Assembly (NCBI GenBank): GCA_011503125.2
Contig: WWBZ02000016.1
Span: 5,084,001 to 5,148,000 of the forward strand
DNA from: Botryosphaeria dothidea
Lineage: Eukaryota > Ascomycota > Dothideomycetes > Botryosphaeriales > Botryosphaeriaceae
DNA: 64,000 nucleotides
Reading direction: 5' to 3'
Position 1 is the first letter of the stretch, and each line of letters begins with the position of its first letter. The translations under genes were made by a program, and so were the position numbers. Below are positions 10,950 to 20,377 of the stretch, piece after piece. The notes under the pieces are model-generated. The model had not been told where the DNA came from. It saw only the letters and a program-made list of their open reading frames with translations, and did not search any database.

Positions 10950-12258
10950 GAAAGTCGTCTTTATTAATATAGTAGATTCCTTAGCGGACGCTTTCCTAAA
11001 CCTCCTAACCGTACGAGCGCTTAAGGGGGGAGAAGTAGCTTACATTAAGCGGCTGGAGAAGATGCGATATATACGTAGGCATATAGAGCGTGACGATATT
11101 ATTTACCATACAGTATTAGTCAAATTCGGGCGTTACGTAGCTACTATAGCTATTAAGAATAAGGAGACGGTAGGCTCCCTTCGTATAAGACTCTGTGTGC
11201 GTATTAAAGTGCTTAATCCATTTAAATCCGAGCTAGTCTGTCATCCAGCCATTGCTGCTTACGGTAATTACCCAATTAGCCGGCAGTTCCCGATACCAGT
11301 TTAACTGGTATACCTTCCCTGCTAGGATGATAAACGGCGGAATCGCCCAGCCGGACGCGTTAATGCCCTCGATTACCGTTATCTACTTACGGTTCCCTAG
11401 TTGCATAGTAATTACTCGACCGGTCGTATTAGAGCTTGTAACAACCTTAGATATCGCAATTACCCCCATTATAAACCCTATCTCGTTAAAATTATAGAAG
11501 TCGTCGTCGAGAATACCGTACGACTAACGCGTCTCTTAAATACGCGTAAACTACGCGTTAATCGTGTCTAGATCCTCGCATTTGGCGCGTTATAAATGGA
11601 ACTTTCGATTCCATTTTATTTTAAGCTCGGGCTGATTATTGATAAAACGAGATGTCTAGTTCTTACCGACTGGCTGAGGTGGAGGATCTTAGCCGCGCGC
11701 TGCGAGTAAATAGTCTGCTATCCTTCGTACATCAATAACCTAAGGAGGGAATCCTCGCCGATCAAGGCTTAGAATCCACTCAACTAAAGCCTTTTCTTCG
11801 GACGGCTGCAGCTTTCGCTTTTGCGAATTAGACACGCTTCGTGGGGCTGTTCCATTAAGATGATCTTGGAGAGTAGTTCGAGGTATATCGTACGATGTTG
11901 CAGCCTTGCGAATGCTCGAAATTCGATCGTTTTGAACAGCCTGCTTAGCAAGAAGTAGTCTACCCTCTTTCTGGCGTGATTCTTGGTTCTGTGTTGATGT
12001 AATGAGACTCGATGCTGCTACAGAGAGGTCGCACAAAGTGCGAGAGTCTACGTACAAGCGAGAGCTATAAAGTTGCGAAGTACGTGACGTCACCGCGTGC
12101 ACGCGCGTCTGCTGCCTACACGTCATCACGTGCACTGCCTCAACACCACTTCTTCGTTCAGCCGTTACAGTTGATGTCATTGCTGATTGCACGAGGGCGC
12201 ATTTTGGTGTTGGTGGGGTGGCCGGATGACTGGTGTGGCCGAGTGAGTGGTGAAACAC
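10950..12258 (-). pseudogene. Fot1/pogo transposase, DDE domain destroyed by RIP
   Basis: Open from 12258 to 11740 (helix-turn-helix: IRKAATSYDIPRTTLQDHL, then LQPSEEKALVEWILSL of the CENP-B type), then interrupted by TAG/TAA at positions where the family has Gln or Trp. The DDE domain is recognisable: NFNEIGF at 11485-11487, LILNSYSSY at 11152-11154 and LLQPLNVS at 11044-11046. Each has Asn (AAC/AAT) where the family has catalytic Asp; spacing between the last two is 35 residues, as in DD35D pogo transposases. G-to-A changes on the coding strand are what RIP of the opposite strand gives. Not functional. Confidence 0.88.
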
Positions 12259-12260
12259 GT
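12202..12260 (-). repeat. Right terminal inverted repeat of Fot1-like element
   Basis: 59 bp, perfectly complementary to 10252-10310; followed by TA at 12261-12262. Match ends at a C/T difference just inside. Confidence 0.95.
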
Positions 12261-12262
12261 TA

Positions 12263-12697
12263 GTAGCGTTCCTTTGTGTGCACTCAATACACCATCACCG
12301 TTCAAGTATACGGTTGGATACCTTCGTAAAACGGGACGATAGATTGAAGTTGCTTATCATTGAGTTGGCTGTGTTGTACTCAATTCAGTTGACTTCCGAA
12401 ATCCCTGCGCATCAGAGAAATGCCTGAAAACCCAGACATCTACGCTACAAACCCGAAAGCCTGCGAGGTCGCGTTCCTGAGTTTCAGTCTGATGATGAAA
12501 AAAGCATTCATCCTTTCTAACTTAAAGGAAAATGATGATGTGCGTGGACAATATCATTAAGTTTCGGTATGGAATACAAGGCCAACGCGATTAATCTCGG
12601 CGGAATTTGCGCACGTGTAAATCTCAAATATTCACCGGCCAAAGTAACGAACTTTCTGTGATATAGGTATTGATCGTGGCGCATTCGAGCCTCGCAT
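12263..12697. other. Spacer between two transposons, 0.4 kb
   Basis: Normal CA/TG content, not visibly RIP-mutated. No gene seen. Confidence 0.5.
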
Positions 12698-12705
12698 CAT
12701 TAGAC

Positions 12706-15589
12706 CAGGGTGGGGAACAATTCAACGACATTGCAACGCATTGAACGTTGATTAAAGCTTGGCAATTCAACGCAACGTCAACGAGGCTTACTAGAAGCTC
12801 AATCAACGTCAACGTGATGCCTCGTTAATTGTTAATTATTAAGCACGTTAAGCTAGCCCGCGAGGTAACCCCCAGCCAGCCATAGCCTACCTAGTCTCTA
12901 GCTATTACCACCTCTCTAGCTTAGTATTAAGTTTACTAAGCCGGAGTAACGTTTTTATAGATAATCCGATTAGCTAATTAATTTTAAATGCGTATAGAGC
13001 CGTAGTCCTACTCTAATAACCCTTATCGCTATCGCCGCCGCCTTGCTGCCTATTATAGATATAGATAACGCTTCTTTAGTTATTTCTACCATCTCTTCTA
13101 TTCTAGCGGGCCTTTTAACTACTAGACTACTTATAAATATAGCGATAGAAGGCCGTGGCCTAGAGCGCGAGGGCTAGGAGAGCTTCTCCTGGCACTACTT
13201 TGTAGGCTATACTATTAACGAGAACTCTAAGCGTATTAGCTAGACCTAGAACTATAGCTTCGATATCCGTAGTACTTTAGGCACTAGCTACTAGGTTTAT
13301 AAGCCTTATATAAGGATACGGCGTCGCCTAATAAGCCTCGCCGCTGCAGGCATAGCTAACTAAGCTTATTACCTTATTAAAGAGTACTTAATCGCGGATC
13401 TAACTAGCAAGCGCTTAGCGAAGCCTACTAGGATCTTAATTACTACCCGGCTTTAGCTAGATCCTAAGAAGTTAGAGGAATAAGCCCTACTAAATAAGCT
13501 AATTTATAGCTTTAATCTAGCGTACTTTTAGTAGCTTCTCGTTAATTAGATCGCGCACGATAATATTCCGTTTCGTAAAGTAGAGAGTAAGCTATTTTGC
13601 CGCCTTATCGAGTATCTAAACCCCGCCGTCTCGTAAGCCGGATATCTACCTACTTATAAAACTATCCGTAAATAGCTAATCGACGAATTTAATCGGTATA
13701 AGGGCATCGTCTTAGAGCTTCTTTAGGGCTCGCCTAGCCTTATATATCTCTCGCTTAACGGCTAGACGTTACGCAATAATAAGAGCTTGCTTAGGGTTAT
13801 TATCTACTTTCTTATATCTACTAGCAAGCTAAGATAGTTTACCCTCGGGCTTCCGGAGCTTAATAGGTATAGTAGATATAATCTAGCTAGGTAGGTTACG
13901 TAGGTCTTAGCTAAATAGGGCCTTACTAATAAAATTAGATATTTCGTTATAGATAACGCTAGTAATAACGACTCTTACCTTAAAGATCTTACTAAAGAGT
14001 TTAGTTTTAACGTTAAGCGCCGCCGCCTCCGTTATACCGGATATATTATTAACCTCGTTATACGTTAGATCCTTTTTAGCGATAATACTAATCTATTTAA
14101 GGCTAAATATAGTTATCCGCACGAACTACTCGCCGAACACGTCCTTTAGCGGAAGAAGGGGCCGCTTAGTAAACTCTATAATATCGTATACTAGATCTAT
14201 CGCTCCTTAAAGCTTCGTAAGAAGCTTCGTAAGCTTTAGATAGATAATCTAGATAATATAAGTATTTATAAGGTTATTCTAGATAATGCTACTCGCTAGA
14301 ACTCTACTAACGCGATACTCGAGCGTGCCCTTAAGCTCTAGCGATATATCGATATACTCGTACTAGCGGAGGTCCTTAAATAGGAGTCGTATACGCGAAA
14401 GCTTACCTAGTAAGGCCGGCGGCCGCGCTGTAAGAAGCCGGCGATTATCGACGACTACCTAACGACTAAGGATTAGACGACGCTTAGTAAGTATTACTCT
14501 ATTCTTTAGCCCTTTAAGGATATTACTATACGACTATAGGGTAACCTAATAGATAGCGAGTTTAGCGCGCTTTAGGAGGTACTACCTATAATAGAGTTCC
14601 TTCTTAACTATCTAGAGGAGGTTAAAGATCGCGATAACGTCTATTTAGAGGAGCATTTTAAGATAAACGTCTTATTGGGCTGGGCTAAGCTTAATAAGTA
14701 CTATACCTTGCTTAACGAGACACCAGCCTATACTACAGCGATTATACTACACCCGGGGTTCCGCTGGGCCTAGATTAAGAGCACCTGGGCAGAGAGGCAG
14801 GACTAGATTAGTGACGCGAGAGCTAGAGTCAGGAATCTCTAGGATAGCGAGTATAAAACTTAACCCCTCTCAGCTAAAGAGGTAATAGATCCTCCGCTAC
14901 CAAAGCGCCGCCGCGGCGGCGAGTTAAGCAGCAGCTTTACCAGCTAGCTATAGTTATCCAGGACTCCTAGCAAAGCCCCTGCAGCTATAGAGGTTAATAA
15001 GTACACCGCCTAGCAGAATAACGCCTCTCCACTGGACAGTAAACACGAGAATCCGATCTAGTACTGGCTCCTACGCCAAAAGTAGTACCCACGGCTCTCG
15101 CGCATAGCCCTAGACCTTTTCTTAATCCCAGCAATGTCAACAGAGGTCGAAAGAGTATTTGGCTTAGCTGGGCAGATGGTCACACCTGTTAGGAATCGCT
15201 TAGAAGGCAATACGATAGCAGTAGCATAGGTGCTGCGGTTATAGGTGGCTTCTGGGGTCATTAAGAGGTGAATAATAGCCATAGGGACAATAGGGAAGAC
15301 AGGGATAGAATATAAGGAGGCCCCAAAGGCGCTACAAGCACCAGCAGAAGCGTTTTTAATATGCTGGCTAGCTATTACAGGGAAAATTGTATGTAACTTA
15401 CAGGCCTCTGGTCTCAACACCATGCCAAGCATCGTTATTCTTAGTCAGCATTGCGACGTACTCAATCAACGTCAATTGACCTATTCGTTGACCAACGTCA
15501 ATCAACGTCAACTGCCCTTAGGCTACGGCTTGGCAACGCAACGTCAACGAGTCCTCTCGTTGATTGACGTTGCGTTGTTCCCCACCCTG
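12706..15589 (+). mobile_element. hAT-superfamily DNA transposon, RIP-inactivated
   Basis: A 2884-bp element with an 8-bp target duplication CATTAGAC (12698-12705 and 15590-15597), the hallmark length for hAT. Termini are CAGGGTGGGGAACAA (12706-12720) and its exact inverse TTGTTCCCCACCCTG (15575-15589). Both subterminal regions carry clusters of CAACGTCAA/TTGACGTTG repeats. The plus strand encodes a degraded transposase from about 13150 to 15230. Between about 12840 and 14715 CA and TG are nearly absent and TA is abundant, so RIP was heavy; the last about 870 bp are much less affected. Confidence 0.95.
13150..15235 (+). pseudogene. hAT transposase remnant
   Basis: No long frame survives, but the plus-strand reading is recognisable. 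About 13186-13310 resembles the N-terminal BED-like region (HYFVGYTINENSKRIS). The first catalytic region reads YLSLNG-stop-TLRNNKSLL at about 13745-13785: Asn at 13757-13759 where hAT transposases have Asp, and TAG at 13763-13765 where they have Trp. FVIDNASNND at about 13943-13975 keeps its Asp. The C-terminal dimerisation domain (hAT family C-terminal region) is clear at 15060-15200: YPRLSRIALDLFLIPAMSTE and VERVFGLAGQMVTPVRNRLE. Most stops are TAG at former Gln/Trp codons. Confidence 0.85.
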
Positions 15590-15597
15590 CATTAGAC

Positions 15598-16356
15598 CAC
15601 CGAACGAAAGTCTCGATTCTCACTTCTCCACATTAATCAAAAGGGAAACGATAATGGATTTCGGTTTCAAAGTAGAGATTAATGAATCTACAGGTGGGGG
15701 AAGCCGAGTGATGGGGACTGTAAGACAGCAATACCTATCGCCCAGCCGCCACAGAACTTGGCTCGGCTCGGATTCGAGTCAAGTGTAAAACGTGAGCTAG
15801 CTCGACCCTTACGGATGGCCTGGGGATCCTCTGAGATGACTGTACCTTGCTGCAGCCGACTTGAGGCATACTAGTGTGTAGAATGAGCACCGCTCTGTCT
15901 TTACACAGGTGGGCCATTTCGAGACAGTGTCTTCTTTAACAGATGTCGGCATTGCAGGATCTGAAACAAGGGGCTGGATCAGATCACAATCGAATCAGGT
16001 CGGAGTGCACGCGCTAAGGACCATTGATGGCTAGGTTGGGTGATGATCACGGATTGTGGCTGGATTCTCAACAAGCCATCGACCAGTCAGTTCACGCAGT
16101 ATTACTGTATCCACTACTCTGGCCAACCATCACGAACTTGGCAGTTCTTCATCGATCCGACTCCGTCAAGCCAGCGCGTTACTGCTACGGACCCCTATCG
16201 TGTCGCGGGCCCACGGCCTGGTTCGTCATAACAGATGAGCTTGATGACACTTCCAAGGCTTCTCAATTGTGGTCCCCGCTGTACCACCGCATTCAATAAA
16301 ACGCAGGGATCAATCTCCCTCTCGAGCTTAGCTGTTTGGCCATCCCATTTTCGAGA
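15598..16356. other. Intergenic, 0.76 kb
   Basis: Between the hAT element and the solo LTR. Short open frames only; no gene recognised. Confidence 0.5.
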
Positions 16357-16361
16357 AATGC

Positions 16362-16519
16362 TGTTGGACTATGAACTGTTAGGAGAAACAGGGTCTTATT
16401 GTACCAAGGATCAACAGCGAAAATTTGCTAGATAGCTACTATATAAGAGGCTGCAGGGTCACCTACCCTCCTCCTCATGCCACTCATCATCTGGTAATGC
16501 GAATAATCACAATTCAACA
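16362..16519 (+). repeat. Solo LTR, 158 bp, recent
   Basis: Begins TGTTGGACTATG and ends AATTCAACA (TG...CA termini), with a perfect 5-bp target duplication AATGC at 16357-16361 and 16520-16524. A TATATAAG box lies at about 16440. Differs from the copy at 53963-54120 by a single visible base (TGG versus TAG near 16494). No internal retrotransposon sequence adjoins it, so it is a solo LTR left by recombination, or a very small LTR-derived element. Confidence 0.92.
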
Positions 16520-16524
16520 AATGC

Positions 16525-19500
16525 CGTCTGCCGAGGTCAGGCGGGAAGTGGAGAGGAGGCGGCGTGGCGTTCTGCGGCCGCTGTCAGAGGCGAAAAAGAG
16601 AAGAGTTCAGGCATGAGGGAAGAATATCGTACTGAGCTCTTGTGGTGGGAAGGCTGCAAATATTCTGCTGAACGAACGATGCCGCCTCAGACGATTGAGG
16701 GGATGGCATTCTGGGAGCTTGTAAAACGATTGAGTGTTGTGCGTGAACCAACCGACGTGAATCAATGTACTGGTATCAATTCGGGCTGGTCCACTCGCAT
16801 TCGCAAGATTTATGCGTATAGTTACCGTAAGGAGGGGTAGCATGGCGTGATTCTGGTCGAATAAACAATGTTCCCCCTTCTACCACATCCCGTTAGCTTG
16901 CCACAGACATCAAAAGTCTAGACTTAAACATTCATACCCTTATCACACAGTATATAGGGGCATGTCGTCATAATACATACCATGCGATAGGTCTGTATTA
17001 CTTTCTACACGAGGAGAATGTATCTACTACCTTATATTTCTGAGTTCCGCTCCGGAGAAGGCCATGGTGCGGAAGTCTACAAAATTGTGCGCAAGCCGGA
17101 ATGAGTTGAAAAAGCTTCAAAAGAAGGTTTCCAGAAACCTGTCCCTTCGAGGACCTTGGAAACACCATGATCTGGAAGCTTTAGAATATTCTCCGAGCCA
17201 AGTGGTGTGAATACTCATGGCGTGCCTCATTGGAGAGCTCTCCGTAAGCCCAACTGAACCCCAAAAGTCAGGTTCAGCATCAGGAATCTCATTTCTTCAT
17301 TTTTCTTAACATGAATGCAGTCCAGGGGAACATGGTGGGACGAGTTACTGACTACCCAAGCCCTCATACTTGTTCCGAAGAACGGAGCAAATCCATGTGA
17401 CTCCGTATAAGTAAGCAACATCGAGAAGCCACACGACCGCAAACAAAGGCCCTCCATCCACCTCGGCGCCGTTTCAACCACGCCTGCGCGGGCCTCCCGC
17501 TCCACTCGACGTCCTCATCCGCGACATCCAGACCGACCGCCCAAACCATGCTAGTTCGTTCCGTTTCACGCGCTTCATCAACCCACAGTCCCGCGGCCAG
17601 AACAATTGCATAAGCATGTGCGCGTCAGCCACAGAACCTCGTCAACGGCAGGTGCGTACGTGCGGCCTACTCGTGACCGGTAGGCTAGCCACGCCCACTA
17701 TAGCATTAGCCTGCGCCACACTCGTCGGAAGGCCTTCCCTCCGTCCATGCACGCGCGCCGCCCAGCCAACCGCCCGTTCTAGAAGGAGGGAGAAAAACAG
17801 TGGGGAGATCTTCGGAGGGGCACATCATCATTGCGGGCATGCGTAGGGCTGTGGACGTTTACGTGGCGGGGAGACGTCAGCGCGGAGACGGAATGAGGTG
17901 GGAAATGCCGCACCGCCACGCTCTGATTCCCGGCGACGCGGCAATAGACTCTTTGATTTTGCATCCCATTTTGCATGTCCAAGGAGCCTCTCTCACAAAA
18001 CAAAAAAAAAAAAAAACGCGTGGCATAGCAGTTCCTCCAAAAAGAAACTCCGTCCCTTCTGCTCCGATCCGCAGGCGCCCACCCGCGGCCCGATAGAACG
18101 ATCCCTGGAAGGCCTTGGGAAGAGCCATCACGCTTCACCATCCCGGCCGGACAGCAAGCAAGGATGTCCCACCTCGGCCAGACACGAGACGGAGACATCC
18201 TTCCCGGCCGGGGTTGGAGGAGACTGAACTCCCCCATGTCGCCGAAAACCATCACAGCTGCACTTCTCTACGGCCGTTTCCCCAAGAAAGAGCTCCCCAC
18301 TAATCGTCCCCTTCAGTAGCTTCATCAATCGGAAACAGCGAAAACCTTAAAACCCTCCCATTTCCGGACCCTTCTGCGAGAAAGGGAAAGAGAAAAGCAT
18401 GACGTACAGGGAGCAGCATAGGCCGCATGAAGCACAACCCCCATCCTTATCATCCGCCAATCTCGGAGGAACGCCGGGAGGACGGAGAAGTAGGCAGTGA
18501 TGATTTCACTCTATTTTTTCTCGGCCAGCCCTGTCGGCGATCACCTCATAGGGTCACCCAAGAGTGCATTGTGACAACACACCAGTGGCTGTGTGTGTCG
18601 GCCGGGGAAAATAAAACCTCGACCGGTACCGTGCGAAAAAAAAAAATTCAAAGACATCGCGTATGCGCTGGCTGGCCACGGTGTGGTGTGGTCACGCATG
18701 TCTCTCGCTCGTCCGACCGGCCGGTCAGGCGGCGCGCGCCTGTTGTCTGTCCTAAGTATAGAAACGCCCTCGGTGGAAGGTTGAGTAGGGGAGAAGGAGA
18801 AAGCCGTACTGCAAGGATTTTCTAGCATGCACATGAGATTCGCTCATCAGATTGCATTCTAGATTTTGCCAACTGGGCGGGGGCGCACGAAAACGCGTTT
18901 GCACTGGCACTTGCATGGAAAATTTTGTTAGAGCCAAACCGCCCGAAGCATGCAGGAAACAATGGAAGAATTGGTATTACTTTTAAATGTAATCGTGAGT
19001 ACAGACGACGATGGTTTTTTCCCCGGCTCGCGGGAACGAACGTCGCGGCTCGATCAGTGTTCGAAAGTGAGTTCAGCAAAAACAGACCCAGCGTCGAGGT
19101 GAATGCGGTACAACGACGAAAGAAACAAGCCGGAAGGGCCAGCCAACACCGGCGCAAAATTACGTTGGAGAAGAAAGCGTAAATAGAGGCGGCGATCAGC
19201 AAAGCAGAGGGGCACAATAAACGAAGACGAGAATAATCCGCCCAGGGTAACATATCTTCGGTCATTTTCATCGGCCATCGGCAAATCAGAACAGGGCAAG
19301 CAATCGAGTGCAGCAGGAGATTGCACTGTGGAAGGTAGTAATTGAGAAAAGATTGCCCTATGTTATCGGCAATCAGGGAGGAAGCGAGGAGGAAAGAAAA
19401 TTCCAACACCTTCCCAAGGGATAACGCCAAAGCCCGTTACATACAAGTCATCAAGTTCCCAGCAACACCTTGTGTCCAAGAAAACCCGTCCGCCCGCACA

Positions 19501-19903
19501 ATTTACCTGTGAACGGGTACGACGGTAGGGAAAAAAAAAGAAAGTTAAAAAAGCAAACCGCGCATGTGCGTAGCGCAGGGCAGAAAAAAAGTAAGAGAAA
19601 AAGAATGGATGTAGTAGAAGTGAACGTATGAAAAAAAAAATGAAGTGGGGAAAGGAGAAAGTGAAGTTGGAAGACTTTTTTCATCTTCTTAAACTCTGTT
19701 CAGTAACTTCATTATCGTCGCTGGTTGAGGCAATCGACTTTTTTCGTCTCATCGACTGTCTTTCACCCGATCAGAGTATTCGCAGTGTAATCTCTGTTGA
19801 GGCGGCTGTTTGTCGTCGTCCATCATGTGACGTTCCTTGAATAACCATATCCATCTCTCTCATCCCGCCAATCCATTCCTCCACGTTCCCGATTCCAATC
19901 ATC
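16525..19903. other. Gene-poor stretch, 3.4 kb
   Basis: No gene recognised on either strand. Contains homopolymer A runs at about 18001-18015, 18639-18648 and 19629-19640, and purine-rich tracts at 19530-19680 (pyrimidine-rich on the minus strand). A 202-codon open frame on the minus strand at 18822-19430 lacks an ATG near its beginning and family motifs and is not called. Could hold long untranslated or regulatory sequence. Confidence 0.5.
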
Positions 19904-20377
19904 TTAACGGCCGCTACCCAGCACCTCAAAGATACCGCCCATTACTACGCCACCGGCGCCACCATCACCCCTTGCAACACCCGGCCGGGGCTCCATGACG
20001 CTCAAGAAGCCGCCGCTCGGGCCGCCGAAGCGCTCATGCTCATCGGCGATTTCGCGCTCGATGTTGATGCGCGATTGCTTGCGACGGAGGGCAAGGAGGT
20101 GGCGAATCCGCGATGTCGAGCTCGATGACGATGAGCTCGAGTTGTTGGAGACGGTGGTGGTAAAGCTGCCAGGGACGGAAGAGGTTGTCGACGATGGCGA
20201 CAGAGTAGTCGAGTCAGTGTGTTGGTGAGAGCTGGGGACGGCAAGCGGCGGTGTGGTGAGGGGCTGGTAGCCGTGCGAGCCGTTGGAGGGAGAGGTGGTG
20301 ATTGCCGTGGGAGGAGCGGCAAGGTCCTTGGTGTTGAGGCGGTGGAGAGAAGGGAGGCGGAATGTGTGGCGGGGCAT
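19904..20377 (-). CDS. Hypothetical Ser/Thr/Pro-rich protein
   Basis: Single-exon frame of 157 residues from ATG 20377. Residues 1-25 read MPRHTFRLPSLHRLNTKDLA; a Ser/Thr-rich linker with a polyserine tract follows; then a basic-to-acidic segment RHLLALRRKQSRINIEREIA and DEHERFGGPSGGFLSVMEPR, ending in a Gly-rich tail. The clear division into a basic helix-like segment and conserved-looking C-terminal motif, together with normal third-position GC, suggests a real gene, but I recognise no family. Upstream of it lies 2.5 kb without genes. Confidence 0.55.
   Translation of the reverse strand: MPRHTFRLPSLHRLNTKDLAAPPTAITTSPSNGSHGYQPLTTPPLAVPSSHQHTDSTTLSPSSTTSSVPGSFTTTVSNNSSSSSSSSTSRIRHLLALRRKQSRINIEREIADEHERFGGPSGGFLSVMEPRPGVARGDGGAGGVVMGGIFEVLGSGR

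Larger units (their letters stand above)
10252..12260 (-). mobile_element. Fot1/pogo-type DNA transposon (Tc1-mariner superfamily), RIP-inactivated
   Basis: A 2009-bp element flanked by TA target duplications (10250-10251 and 12261-12262). Terminal inverted repeats of 59 bp are perfect: they begin ACGTGTTTCACCACTCACTC at both ends. Size, TIR length and TA target fit the Fot1/Pot2 branch of pogo elements. The transposase is encoded on the minus strand: an intact N-terminal part (12258-11740) carries the Psq/CENP-B type helix-turn-helix region, and the remainder to about 10950 is still readable as the DDE domain but with many TAG/TAA codons. The interior is rich in TpA and poor in CpA/TpG, the RIP signature. 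Confidence 0.93.

Noticed and set aside
6895..15589. A causal link between the deaminase gene and the C-to-T mutated transposons beside it
   Set aside because: RIP is a genome-wide process acting on repeats through a DNA methyltransferase-like pathway; adjacency alone is not evidence.
10252..15589. The two transposons as one composite element
   Set aside because: Each has its own terminal repeats and its own target duplication (TA and CATTAGAC) with unmutated spacer between.
18822..19430. 202-codon hydrophobic frame on the minus strand
   Set aside because: First codon is TTG, no early ATG, no family motifs; not enough to call.
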